NCBI RefSeq assembly: GCF_019448255.1
Contig: NZ_CP080410.1
Location: forward strand, 186,001-250,000
DNA: 64,000 bases
Source: Qipengyuania flava
GTDB taxonomy: Bacteria; Pseudomonadota; Alphaproteobacteria; Sphingomonadales; Sphingomonadaceae
Direction of reading: 5' to 3'
The translations under genes were made by a program, and so were the position numbers. The notes beneath the pieces are model-generated. The model did no database searches, was not told where the DNA came from, and worked only from the letters and a program-made list of their open reading frames with translations. Positions 53,443-63,839 of this stretch are shown here, one piece after another. Within the stretch, counting starts at the first letter, position 1. Every line of letters starts with the position of its first letter.

Positions 53443-55301
53443 GCGAGGGCGCGCGGACCCTCCTGCGCGAAGACAGCGAAGCGCTGGCTGCAGCCGATGC
53501 ACCGGCGCTGCCGCTGGGCGGCCAGGACGAGCCGCTGGCCTCGCCGCCGGCCGCCGAACTGCCCGAAGCCGTCCCGCTCGAACCCGGCCGCGCGCTGGTC
53601 CTCAGCGATTTCCGCGCGCCGCGAACCGGGCCGATCGAAAGCGTCGTGCGCTGGGCCTACCGCCTTGGGGTGCCTGGGTCCGTGCTCGCCTCGCCGCTGC
53701 GCAAGCCCGCCGCCCCGCGCCTCCTCGCCACCGTCGCCAGCCCGCTGGAGGGTGAACGCGCCGGAGGCATGGCGCTGCGGGCCGGGCAATTCCTTGTCCA
53801 CGGCCTCAAGGTGCCGTTCGACAAGGTCGATTTCGCCAGCGGGGCGCCGCTCACCGCACCCGTGCAGCGCACCGTGCAGGGCTTCACTTGGCTGCGCGAC
53901 CTTGGCGCCTGCGCCCCGCGCGAGGAATGCGCGGGCATTGGCGAGAAACTGCTCGCGCGCTGGCTCAAGGCAAACCCGGTGCCGGCGAAGGGCCCGGCCT
54001 GGACCGTCGAGCACGCCGGCCTGCGCCTCCTCGCATGGCTGGTCAACGCGCCGCTGATTCTGAGCGGGGACGCTGCCCTCCGCGCAAAGGCGCTCGAAGC
54101 GATGGAAGCGACCGCGCGCTATCTTGACCGGCAGGTGGCCCGCGCCGAAGACCGGCTTGGCCAGGTGGCCGGCTGGTGCGCGATTGTCGCTGCGGGGCTC
54201 CTGCTGCCCGATGGCCAGCCGCGCCGCCTGTTCGGCGAAGCCGGCCTGCTGCGCGCGCTTGGCGAACTGGTGAGTGAGGATGGCGGGGTGCTGTCGCGCA
54301 GCCCGCTCGCGCAGATGGAAGCGATCGCGCTGCTGGTGGATTTGCGGGCCTGCTACGAAGCGGTCGATCGCGATCCGCCGCCGGCGCTCGAAACCATGCT
54401 CGGCCTGCTGGTGCCGCCGCTCCTCACCCTGCGCATGGGCGACCGGGGCCTTGGAAGCTGGCAAGGTTCCGGTGCGACCTCGGCCGCGCGGCTCGACGCG
54501 CTGGTGACCGCAAGCGGCATTCGCGCGCGCCCGGGCAAGGACAGCAAGCACTGGGGTTACCACCGGGTGGACGCAGGCAAGGCCACGCTCGTCCTCGACG
54601 CGGCCCCGCCCCCGCGGGCGCGCCACGCGCGTTTCGGCTGCGCCTCGACCCTCGCGTTCGAGCTTTCGCATGGCGAACAGCGCATCATCGTCAATTGCGG
54701 CGGGGCGGAGCTGGCTGGTGGGCAGGTGCCGGTGCGGATCGAACAGGGCCTGCGCGGCAGCGCGGCGCATTCGACCCTCGTGCTCGACGATGCCAATTCG
54801 ACGGCGGTTCTCATCAAGGGGCTGATCGGCAAGGGTGTCGAGGAAGTCGACATTGCCCGCACCACGGTCAAGCAGAAGGGGCGCGATGCGGCCCGGCTGG
54901 AAGCCTCGCATAACGGCTACGCCGCGCGCTACGGCCTCATTCATCGCCGCACACTGCTGCTCGGCGCGGACGGCAGCGGCTTGTCGGGCGAAGACGTGCT
55001 CGAACCGTCGGGCCGGCAGGGCAAGCGCGGCAAGATCGCCTTCGCGCTGCGGTTCCATCTCGGCTACGGGATCGAGGCGGGGCTGTCGGACGACAAGCGC
55101 GGCGCAGGGCTAGCCCTTCCCGACGGAAGCTACTGGCAATTCCGTCTCGGAGGCGATAGCGGCGAGGCGCATATCGCGATCGAGGACAGCCTCTGGGTCG
55201 ACGGGCAGGGACGCCCGCGGGCGACCAAGCAGCTGGTCGTCGAAGGACTGACATCGCGCAGCGGGGGGCGTTTCCCCTGGCTGCTCAAACGCATGGGGTG
55301 A
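53439..55301 (+). CDS. Heparinase II/III family protein
   Basis: A 620-residue protein with a Pro/Ala-rich N-terminus, an alpha-helical toroid domain ([21 protein letters not shown] and following) and a C-terminal beta-sandwich ([32 protein letters not shown]). Members are polysaccharide lyases or uncharacterised relatives; this cytoplasmic-looking form is usually found between rpe and purH in alphaproteobacteria. No signal peptide. Substrate unknown. Confidence 0.85.
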   Translation: MSEGARTLLREDSEALAAADAPALPLGGQDEPLASPPAAELPEAVPLEPGRALVLSDFRAPRTGPIESVVRWAYRLGVPGSVLASPLRKPAAPRLLATVASPLEGERAGGMALRAGQFLVHGLKVPFDKVDFASGAPLTAPVQRTVQGFTWLRDLGACAPREECAGIGEKLLARWLKANPVPAKGPAWTVEHAGLRLLAWLVNAPLILSGDAALRAKALEAMEATARYLDRQVARAEDRLGQVAGWCAIVAAGLLLPDGQPRRLFGEAGLLRALGELVSEDGGVLSRSPLAQMEAIALLVDLRACYEAVDRDPPPALETMLGLLVPPLLTLRMGDRGLGSWQGSGATSAARLDALVTASGIRARPGKDSKHWGYHRVDAGKATLVLDAAPPPRARHARFGCASTLAFELSHGEQRIIVNCGGAELAGGQVPVRIEQGLRGSAAHSTLVLDDANSTAVLIKGLIGKGVEEVDIARTTVKQKGRDAARLEASHNGYAARYGLIHRRTLLLGADGSGLSGEDVLEPSGRQGKRGKIAFALRFHLGYGIEAGLSDDKRGAGLALPDGSYWQFRLGGDSGEAHIAIEDSLWVDGQGRPRATKQLVVEGLTSRSGGRFPWLLKRMG

Positions 55302-55307
55302 TTTCTA

Positions 55308-56894
55308 GTGGCTGACGTGGCGATCAAGCGGGCACTGCTTTCGGTGTCCGACAAGACCGGCTTGGTGGATCTGGGCAAGGCGCTGGCGGCCAAGGGCGTG
55401 GAGCTCGTCTCGACCGGCGGCACGGCCAGGGCCCTGCGCGAAGCGGGGCTCGAGGTGAAGGACGTCTCCGACCTCACCGGCTTTCCCGAGATGATGGACG
55501 GCCGCGTGAAGACGCTGCACCCGATGGTCCACGGCGGCCTGCTGGCGGTGCGCGACAACCCCGAACACGCTGCCGCGATGGACGAGCATGCCATCGGCGC
55601 GATCGACCTCGTGGTCGTCAATCTCTACCCCTTCGAAGCCACCGTGATGCGCGGCGCCGAGCGCGACGAGATCATCGAGAACATCGATATCGGCGGGCCG
55701 AGCATGGTGCGCAGCGCGGCCAAGAACCACCAGTTCGTCACCATCGTCACGGACCCGGCCGATTACGACACGTTGGTCGGCGAACTCGATGCGAGCGGCG
55801 CGACCAGCCTCGACTTCCGCCGCAAGTGCGCGGCCAAGGCCTTTGCCGCGACCGCCGCCTACGACAGCATGATCAGCCAGTGGTTCGCCTTCGCCGACCA
55901 GCAGCAGCTGCTCCCCGACTTCCTCGCCGTGAACGGCAAGGCCCCGGTCGAACTGCGTTATGGCGAGAACCCGCACCAGAAAGCGGCGCTCTACACGCCG
56001 GTCGGCCCGCACGCGAAAGGCATCGCCCAGGCCGAGCAGTTGCAGGGCAAGGAGCTGTCCTACAACAATTACAACGATGCCGATGCGGCGCTGGAACTGT
56101 GCGCGGAATTTGCTGGCGGCGAGCCGGCGGTGGTCATCGTCAAGCACGCCAACCCCTGCGGCGTTGCGCAGGCGTCCAGCCTGATCCAGGCATGGGACGA
56201 AGCGCTGGCCTGCGACAGCGTGTCGGCTTTCGGCGGCATTGTCGCCGTCAACACCGAACTCGACGGCGAAACGGCCGAGGCGATCTGCAAGATCTTCACA
56301 GAAGTCGTCATCGCCCCCTCGGTTAGCGATGCAGCGCGCGAAGCCTTCGCCAAGAAGAAGAACCTGCGCCTGCTCGTGACCGGCGATATGCCCGATGCGC
56401 GTCGCGGCGGCCTTTCGGTCAAACCGATCACAGGCGGCCTGCTGGTGCAGACACGCGACAACGGCGCGATCACGGAAGCCGACCTCAAGGTCGTCACCCA
56501 GCGCGAGCCGACCGAGCAGGAGCTGAAGGACTGCCTCTTCGCCTGGACGGTCGCGCGCCACGTGAAATCGAACGCTATCGTCTATGCGAAGGACGGAGCG
56601 ACCGCGGGCATTGGCGCAGGCCAGATGAACCGCCGCGACAGCTCGCGCATCGCCGCGATCAAGGCGGCCGAAGCGGCCGAGAAATACGGCTGGGAACAGA
56701 GCCGCGCGGTTGGCAGCGCCGTGGCCTCCGACGCCTTCTTCCCCTTCGCCGACGGCCTCTTGGCCGCAGCCGAAGCGGGCGCAACCGCGATCATCCAGCC
56801 GGGCGGTTCGATCCGCGACGAGGAAGTGATTGCGGCGGCGGACGAGGCGGGCCTCGCCATGGTCTTCACGGGGATGCGCCACTTCCGGCACTAG
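55308..56894 (+). CDS. purH: Bifunctional AICAR transformylase / IMP cyclohydrolase
   Basis: A 528-residue enzyme for the last two purine steps. The N-terminal IMP cyclohydrolase (residues 1-200) has [20 protein letters not shown]-like and GRVKTLHP motifs. The transformylase part has the [20 protein letters not shown] and [13 protein letters not shown] blocks. GTG start six bases after the heparinase stop. Family length. Confidence 0.97.
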   Translation: MADVAIKRALLSVSDKTGLVDLGKALAAKGVELVSTGGTARALREAGLEVKDVSDLTGFPEMMDGRVKTLHPMVHGGLLAVRDNPEHAAAMDEHAIGAIDLVVVNLYPFEATVMRGAERDEIIENIDIGGPSMVRSAAKNHQFVTIVTDPADYDTLVGELDASGATSLDFRRKCAAKAFAATAAYDSMISQWFAFADQQQLLPDFLAVNGKAPVELRYGENPHQKAALYTPVGPHAKGIAQAEQLQGKELSYNNYNDADAALELCAEFAGGEPAVVIVKHANPCGVAQASSLIQAWDEALACDSVSAFGGIVAVNTELDGETAEAICKIFTEVVIAPSVSDAAREAFAKKKNLRLLVTGDMPDARRGGLSVKPITGGLLVQTRDNGAITEADLKVVTQREPTEQELKDCLFAWTVARHVKSNAIVYAKDGATAGIGAGQMNRRDSSRIAAIKAAEAAEKYGWEQSRAVGSAVASDAFFPFADGLLAAAEAGATAIIQPGGSIRDEEVIAAADEAGLAMVFTGMRHFRH

Positions 56895-57002
56895 GGTGCG
56901 GGCAGGGCGTCTCATCGCCTGAACCGATCACAACAATCCGATTAAGCGCGTTGCAATCGGGGCGGGTGTAACCACGTCGGCAAGACTGACGAAAGACCCA
57001 CC

Positions 57003-57134
57003 ATGACCCTCTTTACCCCCGACCTCTATCGCAACTTCGCCATCGGCTTCGGTGCCGGAGCCATCGCTGTCGTCATCGGCGGCGGCGGCGAGATTTTCGC
57101 CGCCGTGCCGCAACTGATCGCCTCGATCTTCTGA
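57003..57134 (+). CDS. 43-residue membrane peptide overlapping msrA
   Basis: An ORF coding for 43 residues: MTLFTPDLYRNF, a hydrophobic Gly-rich helix (AIGFGAGAIAVVIGGGGEIF) and a short hydrophobic tail. Its TGA overlaps the msrA ATG by one base (TGATG), the usual sign of coupled translation. A single-pass membrane peptide of unknown role; it may regulate or simply couple msrA translation. Confidence 0.6.
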   Translation: MTLFTPDLYRNFAIGFGAGAIAVVIGGGGEIFAAVPQLIASIF

Positions 57135-57814
57135 TGGACCTGCGCGCACCCCTCGCGGCCCTGGCCCTGTCTCTGGGCGCTTCGGCCTGCCAGCAGCCCG
57201 CCCTTGCTGCCGAGAAAGCGGTCGCGGCGCCGGCAGCCGAGCGCGTTGCGCGTGAAGGCGCAGGCCTCAAGACGGCGGTGTTTGCCGGCGGATGCTTCTG
57301 GGGCGTCGAAGGCGTTTTCAGCCATGTGAAGGGCGTGAAAAGCGCCGTATCCGGCTATCACGGCGGGACCGAGCGCCAGGCCGACTACAAGATCGTCACC
57401 TCGGGCATTACCGACCACGCCGAATCGGTGAAGGTCGTCTACGACCCCAAGGTCATCCGCTACGACCAGCTCCTGCGGATCTTCTTCTCGGTGATCGCCG
57501 ATCCCACCCAGCTCAACCGTCAGGGCCCCGATGTCGGCGCGCATTACCGCACCGCGCTGATCCCCCAGTCGCGCGAGCAGGCCGCCGTCGCTGCCGCTTA
57601 TCTCAAGCAGCTGCGCGAAGCGAAGATCTGGTCGAAGCCGATCGTCACCAGGATTGAGAAGGCACGGACCTTCTATCCAGCCGAAGGCTACCATCAGGAC
57701 TTCATGCTGAAAAACCCGCGCCACGGCTATATCGTGCGCTGGGATGCGCCGAAGGTGAAGGCACTCAAGGCCATGTATCCGGGCGTATACTCGGCGACCT
57801 TCCAGCCCGACTAG
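57134..57814 (+). CDS. msrA: Peptide methionine sulfoxide reductase MsrA, exported
   Basis: A 226-residue MsrA that reduces methionine-S-sulfoxide. The active Cys is in FAGGCFWGVE (about residue 54); the GYHGG-like and DPTQLNRQGPDVG blocks are intact. A signal peptide or lipobox-like start (LSLGASACQQ) predicts an envelope form, unlike cytoplasmic MsrA. MsrB is not adjacent. Confidence 0.93.
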   Translation: MDLRAPLAALALSLGASACQQPALAAEKAVAAPAAERVAREGAGLKTAVFAGGCFWGVEGVFSHVKGVKSAVSGYHGGTERQADYKIVTSGITDHAESVKVVYDPKVIRYDQLLRIFFSVIADPTQLNRQGPDVGAHYRTALIPQSREQAAVAAAYLKQLREAKIWSKPIVTRIEKARTFYPAEGYHQDFMLKNPRHGYIVRWDAPKVKALKAMYPGVYSATFQPD

Positions 57815-57851
57815 CTTGCGGCGGCGCGGGCGCGCGCCTACCTTGCGGAGC

Positions 57852-58319
57852 ATGGCACAGCACGCGCACGCACACACAGAACATTCGGGCGAGGACCTGA
57901 TCCAAGCCGCCCGCCACACGCTGACCGACAACGGCGAGCAATGGACCGGCATGCGCCAGTCCGTGTTCGAAGAGCTGGCCCGCCATGACAAGCCGGCCAG
58001 CGCCTATGACATTGCAGACAATCTATCGCGCAGGCGCGGCAAGCGCGTGGCGCCCAACAGCGTCTACCGCATCCTCGACCTGTTCGTGCGCACCAACCTT
58101 GCCAACCGGATCGAGAGCGCGAACGCCTATCTCGTCAACACTCACCCCGGCTGCCGGCACGATTGCATCTTCCTGATCTGCGACGATTGCGGGAAGGCCA
58201 CCCATATCGATGACGAGCGGGTCACGGGCGCGCTGCGCGAAGCCGGCAAGGACGCGGGTTTCACCGATGTTCGCCCCGTGGTCGAGCTGCGCGGCTTGTG
58301 CAACGATTGCGCCGCCTGA
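57852..58319 (+). CDS. zur: Fur-family zinc regulator (Zur-like)
   Basis: A 155-residue Fur-family repressor. Winged helix with the recognition helix NSVYRILDLF, and two Cys pairs, C110-x2-C113 and C150-x2-C153, for structural zinc. The N-terminus is His-rich (QHAHAHTEH). This Cys pattern and the His tract favour Zur over Fur, but the sensed metal is inferred. No zinc transport genes are next to it. Confidence 0.85.
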   Translation: MAQHAHAHTEHSGEDLIQAARHTLTDNGEQWTGMRQSVFEELARHDKPASAYDIADNLSRRRGKRVAPNSVYRILDLFVRTNLANRIESANAYLVNTHPGCRHDCIFLICDDCGKATHIDDERVTGALREAGKDAGFTDVRPVVELRGLCNDCAA

Positions 58320-58431
58320 GTAATCGCCCGTAATCGCGGCGCGTTTTAGCCAGATGCAGCGCCAAACCGTGCAAATTCATCGATAAACCGTTCATCGACA
58401 GTTCCGATTTAGCGGTGTAAAGCCGCTTCCC

Positions 58432-60354
58432 ATGACGACGCGCCCCAAGACGCCGCTGCTAGACACGGTCGCCACCCCCGATGATCTCCGCAAGCTGGAG
58501 AAGGATCAGCTTCGCCAGCTCTCCGACGAGCTACGCGCCGAGATGATCGATGCGGTGGGCACGACCGGCGGGCACCTTGGCTCTGGGCTGGGCGTGGTCG
58601 AACTGACGACGGCGATCCACTATGTCTTCGACACGCCGACCGACAAGCTCGTGTGGGATGTCGGCCACCAGTGTTATCCGCACAAGATCCTCACCGGCCG
58701 GCGCGACCGCATTCGCACGCTGCGCCAGGGCGGCGGCCTGTCGGGCTTCACCAAGCGCGCGGAGAGCGAATACGACCCCTTTGGCGCAGCGCACAGCTCG
58801 ACCTCGATCTCGGCGGCGCTCGGCTTTGCAATGGCCAACAAGATGCTCGGCAAGCCGGGCCGCGGGATCGCGGTGATCGGCGACGGCGCGATGAGCGCCG
58901 GCATGGCCTATGAGGCGATGAACAACGCCGAACAGGCCGGCAACCGCCTGGTGGTCATCTTGAACGACAACGACATGTCGATCGCGCCGCCGGTCGGCGG
59001 CCTCTCGGCCTATCTCGCGCGCACCGTGTCGAGCAGCGAGTACCTTGGCCTGCGCAGCCTCGCCTCGCGCATTTCGAAGAAGCTCAGCCGCAAGGTCCAT
59101 GACGGGCTCGAAAAGGCGGAAGAATACGCGCGCGGCATGGTCACCGGCGGCACGCTGTTCGAAGAACTGGGCTTCTACTACGTCGGCCCGATCGACGGCC
59201 ACAATCTCGACCACCTGATCCCGGTGCTGGAGAACGTGCGCGACAGCGAGCAGGGCCCGGTCCTGATCCATGTCGTCACGCAGAAGGGCAAGGGCTATGC
59301 GCCTGCCGAAAACAGCGCGGACAAGTACCACGGCGTTGCCAAGTTCGACGTGGTCACCGGCGAGCAGAAGAAGTCGACCGGCGGCCCGCCCGCCTACCAG
59401 AACGTCTTCGGCGAAACGCTGGCCAAGCTTGCCGATAGCGATCCGCGCATCTGCGCCATCACCGCCGCCATGCCGAGCGGTACGGGCGTCGACAAGTTTG
59501 CCAAGGCGCATCCCGACAAGGCCTTCGACGTCGGTATTGCCGAGCAGCACGGCGTGACCTTTGCCGCGGGCCTTGCCGCGGAAGGCATGCGCCCCTTCGC
59601 CGCGATCTATTCGACCTTCCTGCAGCGCGCTTACGACCAGGTCGTCCACGATGTGGCGATCCAGAACCTGCCGGTCCGCTTTGCGATCGACCGCGCTGGC
59701 CTTGTCGGGGCCGATGGCTGCACCCACGCCGGCGCGTTCGACATCACCTATCTCGCCACGCTGCCCAACATGGTCGTGATGGCCGCCGCCGACGAGGCGG
59801 AGCTGGCGCACATGACCTACACCGCGGCCGAATATGACGATGGCCCGATCGCCTTCCGCTATCCGCGCGGCGCGGGCACGGGTGTGGAAATCCCGGAGCA
59901 GCTCGAAAAGCTCGAGATCGGCAAGGGCCGGATCGTGCGCGAAGGCAGCAAGGTAGCGATCCTCTCGCTTGGCGCGCGCCTGGAAGAAGCCAAGAAGGCT
60001 GCCGACCAGCTCGAGGCCAAGGGCCTCTCGACCACGGTTGCCGACATGCGCTTTGCCAAGCCGCTCGACACCCAGATGATCGAGAAGCTGATGCGCAGCC
60101 ACGATGTGGTGGTGACGGTCGAGGAAGGCGCCGTGGGCGGCCTCGGCGCGCATGTGCTGACCTTCGCTTCGGACGAAGGCCTGACCGATGCCGGGCTGAA
60201 AGTGCGCACCATGCGCCTTCCCGACGTGTTCCAGGATCAGGACGCACCCGAAAAGCAGTATGACGAAGCCGGCCTCAACGCGCCGCATATCGTCGATACG
60301 GTGCTCAGCGCCCTGCGGCACAACAGCGCAGGCGTGGAGGAGGCGCGGGCCTGA
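58432..60354 (+). CDS. dxs: 1-deoxy-D-xylulose-5-phosphate synthase
   Basis: A 640-residue TPP enzyme, first step of the MEP isoprenoid pathway and donor of DXP to ThiG. TPP binding motif: [20 protein letters not shown] region; the catalytic Glu is in [15 protein letters not shown]; the transketolase C-terminal domain is intact. Family length. Upstream (58376-58398) is a TTCATCGA direct repeat 15 bases apart. Confidence 0.97.
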   Translation: MTTRPKTPLLDTVATPDDLRKLEKDQLRQLSDELRAEMIDAVGTTGGHLGSGLGVVELTTAIHYVFDTPTDKLVWDVGHQCYPHKILTGRRDRIRTLRQGGGLSGFTKRAESEYDPFGAAHSSTSISAALGFAMANKMLGKPGRGIAVIGDGAMSAGMAYEAMNNAEQAGNRLVVILNDNDMSIAPPVGGLSAYLARTVSSSEYLGLRSLASRISKKLSRKVHDGLEKAEEYARGMVTGGTLFEELGFYYVGPIDGHNLDHLIPVLENVRDSEQGPVLIHVVTQKGKGYAPAENSADKYHGVAKFDVVTGEQKKSTGGPPAYQNVFGETLAKLADSDPRICAITAAMPSGTGVDKFAKAHPDKAFDVGIAEQHGVTFAAGLAAEGMRPFAAIYSTFLQRAYDQVVHDVAIQNLPVRFAIDRAGLVGADGCTHAGAFDITYLATLPNMVVMAAADEAELAHMTYTAAEYDDGPIAFRYPRGAGTGVEIPEQLEKLEIGKGRIVREGSKVAILSLGARLEEAKKAADQLEAKGLSTTVADMRFAKPLDTQMIEKLMRSHDVVVTVEEGAVGGLGAHVLTFASDEGLTDAGLKVRTMRLPDVFQDQDAPEKQYDEAGLNAPHIVDTVLSALRHNSAGVEEARA

Positions 60355-60941
60355 CCACGGCCTCGCAGGACCCGGCGGTCTCCTTCGAGGCGCGCTACTC
60401 GGTTCCCAAGCTGCTGGGCTGGCTGGCGCTTTGCGCGCCCATGGCGATTGCCTCGGTGTGGGTTCTCTCGGGCGGGCTTGGCGGAGGGTCGCTCCTCACC
60501 TGGGTAGTCGGGCTGCCGGGCTTCCTTTTCTTCGGCGGCGCTATGGTGGGCTTCGTGGCCGCACTTTTCGATCGCAGGGTTAAGGTCTCCGTTTCGCCCC
60601 AGGGACTGGTCGTTTACCCCCATTCTCCCAGGCCTATCGCCCTGCGTTCGATCAAGCGGATCGGCACGCAGCAATCGCAGGTGCGCATTCTCCTTCATAA
60701 GCCGTCGAAATACCCGGTCGAGGGGCGCTGGCGCAAAGCCCTCATAGCGATCAGCTCCGGTATCCAGCGCGCCAACGGGGATGTGTGGATGTTCTGCCAG
60801 CTGTACGATTGCAGCGCGCGAGAGATGGTCGACGCAATCCGGGCGGCCCGGCCGCGGACCAAGTTCGAGCAGGAGATCGACGCCGTTGTTGCCAGCTGGG
60901 ATGAGAACGGCGGGCCCTATGGCGACGCTGCCCATGGCTGA
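60351..60941 (+). CDS. Membrane-anchored STM3941-like protein with CTG start
   Basis: A 196-residue protein with two hydrophobic segments (residues 25-45 and 52-75) and a C-terminal soluble part ([21 protein letters not shown]...). The pattern resembles the STM3941 family. The only start with a good ribosome site is CTG at 60351, behind GGAGGAGG and overlapping the dxs stop by four bases (CTGA). The next ATG (60441) lies in the membrane segment. Confidence 0.65.
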   Translation: MTTASQDPAVSFEARYSVPKLLGWLALCAPMAIASVWVLSGGLGGGSLLTWVVGLPGFLFFGGAMVGFVAALFDRRVKVSVSPQGLVVYPHSPRPIALRSIKRIGTQQSQVRILLHKPSKYPVEGRWRKALIAISSGIQRANGDVWMFCQLYDCSAREMVDAIRAARPRTKFEQEIDAVVASWDENGGPYGDAAHG

Positions 60942-60965
60942 GCGCGTTCAACACAGCGAGTGGCC

Positions 60966-61781
60966 ATGCGCCTCAAGCGCTTCGTGACAACGGCCCTTGT
61001 CGCGCTTGCGACGTTCTACCTTGCCGTCACCGGCATCCTCTACCTTGCGCAAGGTCCGCTGCTCTATCCCGCGCCGCGCGCGATCGGGCCGTCGACCGGC
61101 GGGTTCGAGGAGGTGCGCTATGCGACAAGCGACGACCTGCTGCTGACCGCCGGCTATCGCGCGCCCGAACCGGGCCGCCCGGTGATCGTCTATTTCCACG
61201 GCAATGGGGCAGACTGGGTCTCGAGCGTGGTGGCAACCGACCGCCTGGTGCCTGCGGGCTACGGCGTGCTCGCCGCCGAATACCGCGGCTATCGGGGCAA
61301 TCCGGGAACGCCGAGCGAGGAGGGCCTCTACCGCGATGGCCGCGCGGCGCTGGCCTTCCTGGACGAGCGCGGGATTTCGCCGGGCCAGACCATCGTGATC
61401 GGCAATTCGATCGGGTCGGGTGTCGCGGTGCAGATGGCCCTCGAAACCCCGCCCGCAGCGCTGGTTCTGATATCGCCCTTCGCGAGCCTGTCTGATCTCG
61501 TGGCAGAGAAGTTCCGCTGGCTGCCGACCCGCCTGCTGCTGCGCGATCGCTACGAAAGCATCGACAAGATCGCCGCAATCGACGCGCCGGTCCTGATCCT
61601 GCATGGCGATGCCGACACGCTGATCCCGCATCATCACGCCGAGCGGCTTGCATCCGCCAAGCCCGATAGCGAGTTGCGCATCTTCGCAGGATTTGGTCAT
61701 GATCTCGCCTGGCATCCCGATGCCGAAGAGGCCGTGCTCGACTTCCTGGCGCGGCGGACTGGAGAGGACCCACCCGAATGA
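60966..61781 (+). CDS. Alpha/beta hydrolase with N-terminal anchor
   Basis: A 271-residue protein with an uncleaved signal anchor (residues 5-25). The HG motif YFHGNGADW, nucleophile Ser in IGNSIGSG near residue 140, Asp in LHGDADTLIP and His in GFGHDL make up the catalytic set, of the BEM46/ABHD13 type. An in-frame GTG at 60960 is an alternative start. It overlaps the next gene by four bases. Confidence 0.85.
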   Translation: MRLKRFVTTALVALATFYLAVTGILYLAQGPLLYPAPRAIGPSTGGFEEVRYATSDDLLLTAGYRAPEPGRPVIVYFHGNGADWVSSVVATDRLVPAGYGVLAAEYRGYRGNPGTPSEEGLYRDGRAALAFLDERGISPGQTIVIGNSIGSGVAVQMALETPPAALVLISPFASLSDLVAEKFRWLPTRLLLRDRYESIDKIAAIDAPVLILHGDADTLIPHHHAERLASAKPDSELRIFAGFGHDLAWHPDAEEAVLDFLARRTGEDPPE

Positions 61782-62575
61782 GCCTGCTGACGATCGACAC
61801 CACCGGCCACGTCACGACCCTGACCCTCAACCGACCGGACACGATGAACCCGCTCGGCGCGAAGGGGGACGGGGACGCTTTTGCCGAGGCTTGCGATGCG
61901 ATCAACGCGGATATGGACGTGCGCTGCGTGATCCTGACAGGCGCCGGGCGCGCCTTCAGCGCGGGCGGCGATATCAAGGCGATGAAAGAGCGCACGGGCA
62001 CCTTCGGCGGGACCGCGCCGGAGATTTCGGACGGCTATCGCAACAACATCCACAAGGTCCTGCGCGCCCTCTACAGCCTGCGCGTGCCGCTGATCGCGGC
62101 GGTCAACGGGCCGGCGATCGGGCTTGGCTGCGACCTCGCCTGTCTCGGCGATATCCGCATCGCCAGCGACCGCGCAAAGTTCGGCGTGACCTTCCTCAAG
62201 CTCGGCATCATCCCGGGCGATGGCGGCACCTGGATCCTGCCGCGCATCATCGGCGAGGCGCGCGCGGCCGAGCTCTTCTACACCGGCGATGTAATCGACG
62301 CGGCCACCGCGCTCGACTGGGGTCTCGTTAGCCGCGTGGTGGATGGCGAGGCGCTCCTCGATGAAGCCCACGCGCTGGCCGGCAAGATAGCCGCCATGCC
62401 CCCGCACGCGCTGCGTCATGCCAAGAACCTGATGCGCCAAGGGCGTTCGGTCAGCTACGATACGGCGCTGGAACTGGCGGCGAACACGCAGGCGCTTATG
62501 CACCTTACCGAGGATCACATGGAAGGTATTGATGCGCTGCTCGAAAAGCGCGCGGCGGAGTTCAAGGGACAGTAG
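61778..62575 (+). CDS. Enoyl-CoA hydratase/isomerase family protein
   Basis: A 265-residue crotonase-fold protein. The oxyanion-hole blocks are AFSAGGDIKAM near residue 67 and GPAIGLGCDLAC near residue 110, followed by LKLGIIPGDGGTW with the usual acidic residue site. Members hydrate or isomerise CoA thioesters. Coupled to the hydrolase gene by ATGA. Confidence 0.92.
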   Translation: MSLLTIDTTGHVTTLTLNRPDTMNPLGAKGDGDAFAEACDAINADMDVRCVILTGAGRAFSAGGDIKAMKERTGTFGGTAPEISDGYRNNIHKVLRALYSLRVPLIAAVNGPAIGLGCDLACLGDIRIASDRAKFGVTFLKLGIIPGDGGTWILPRIIGEARAAELFYTGDVIDAATALDWGLVSRVVDGEALLDEAHALAGKIAAMPPHALRHAKNLMRQGRSVSYDTALELAANTQALMHLTEDHMEGIDALLEKRAAEFKGQ

Positions 62576-62587
62576 GCGCCCGGTCGA

Positions 62588-63262
62588 TCAAAGCCAGCGC
62601 CAGATGCCTGCCGGGATGCCGGCCGCGCTGAGGTGCCAGTAACTGATCCCCGCCCAGGCCGCTGCGGCGACAATCCAGAGCCCTAGACCGGCGCCGGCCA
62701 GCTTGCCCCAGCGCGGCCAGTAGGTGGTCTTGGCTTCCCATTCCTGCCAGGCCGCGCCCATCAGCGCCTCCTTCTTGCGGTCCTGCATCTTCGCGCCGAC
62801 CAGCGCGAGGACCAGGATGGCGCCCGCGACGATCATTGTGCGCCAGCTCCAGAACAGGATGATGTGCGAAAGCGCCCAGAGCGCGAAGCCCCACATCATC
62901 GGGTGGCGCGTCACTGCCATAACGCCGCTCGGCTCCTGCTGGGTCAGCGCTCCGGCGCCGGGTGCGGGCAGGGCGGGATTGCCCCTCAGCGAGCCGAGAA
63001 AGAGAACCAGTGCGGGCAGCGTCAGGATCGTGGCGATCACCCAGCCGATCTCCCCGCTGCCGCCAAGGTCGGCGCCCGGCGCGGCGGTGAAGGCGAAGTA
63101 CATCCAGGCCATGCATCCGGCTGCCACGATGCTGTAGAGACCCATGAACCCGCCATCGCCCAGCGCGCCGACAAGCGGTGCGCGCAGCGGGTGCGAGAGC
63201 GCGAAATGCGTCCCGACAAAGGCGATCGACGCAGCAAGAAGCGAAACCAGAGCCTGATCCAT
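62588..63262 (-). CDS. NnrU family membrane protein
   Basis: A 224-residue protein with about six hydrophobic segments and the NnrU signature RHPMMWGFALWALSH, plus the AWQEWEAKTTYWP block. NnrU is linked to nitric oxide metabolism and heme pathways. The start at 63262 has GGGAG eight bases upstream; an earlier ATG has none. Convergent with the hydratase gene. Confidence 0.88.
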   Translation of the reverse strand: MDQALVSLLAASIAFVGTHFALSHPLRAPLVGALGDGGFMGLYSIVAAGCMAWMYFAFTAAPGADLGGSGEIGWVIATILTLPALVLFLGSLRGNPALPAPGAGALTQQEPSGVMAVTRHPMMWGFALWALSHIILFWSWRTMIVAGAILVLALVGAKMQDRKKEALMGAAWQEWEAKTTYWPRWGKLAGAGLGLWIVAAAAWAGISYWHLSAAGIPAGIWRWL

Positions 63263-63343
63263 GACGGCCACTCCCATGTTTACAGCGTCAACATGGGTAG
63301 CAGATTTCGCGCCGGGTGCAAGCGCCTTGCTTCTTGAGGCGAG

Positions 63344-63835
63344 TTACTCGGCCGCTTCGATGCCGAGCAGCTGGACCGTGAAGAGCAGCGTCGCGCCGCC
63401 CGGGATGGGGCCGCGCCCCTCCGGTCCGTAGGCAAGGTCCGCCGGAGCGGCGATCTCGATGATATCGCCCACGCCCATCTCGGGGATGGCCATCTGCCAG
63501 GCCTTCACCAGCCGGCCGAGCGGGAAGGTCGCCGGCTGTCCGCGGTCGAAGGAGGAATCGAATGGCGTCCCGTCGATGAAGGTGCCGGCGTAGTGAACAG
63601 TCACCGTGTCCTCGACCCGCGGCTTATCATCGCTGCCTGCGTATTTGGCGTAGCGCCACTTGAGGCCGCCCGGCATGAACCGCCAGCCATCCTCGCGCGA
63701 CAGGCTTGCGAGATAGGCTTGCTGCTCGGTCATCCAGACGATGTCCTGCGATCGGTCGGGTGCGTCCTGTGCAGCCAGCGGGGACGCAGCGGTGCCTGCG
63801 GCAAGCGCGGCCGCGAAGGCCATGAAATTCTTCAT
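63344..63835 (-). CDS. FKBP-type peptidyl-prolyl isomerase, exported
   Basis: A 163-residue protein with a signal peptide (cleavage at PLAAQDA near residue 23) and an FKBP domain: VTVHYAGTFIDGTPFDSSFDRGQPATFPLGR, VGDIIEIAAPADLAYGPEGRGPIPGGATLLF. It speeds proline isomerisation of periplasmic proteins. Confidence 0.93.
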   Translation of the reverse strand: MKNFMAFAAALAAGTAASPLAAQDAPDRSQDIVWMTEQQAYLASLSREDGWRFMPGGLKWRYAKYAGSDDKPRVEDTVTVHYAGTFIDGTPFDSSFDRGQPATFPLGRLVKAWQMAIPEMGVGDIIEIAAPADLAYGPEGRGPIPGGATLLFTVQLLGIEAAE

Positions 63836-63839
63836 CCTC

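Noticed and set aside
53229..55058. Long minus-strand frame across rpe and the heparinase-type gene
   Set aside because: Both plus-strand genes have clear families; the antisense product is Arg/His-rich with no known domain.
58531..60321. Long minus-strand frame opposite dxs
   Set aside because: It is a shadow of dxs produced by the codon bias.
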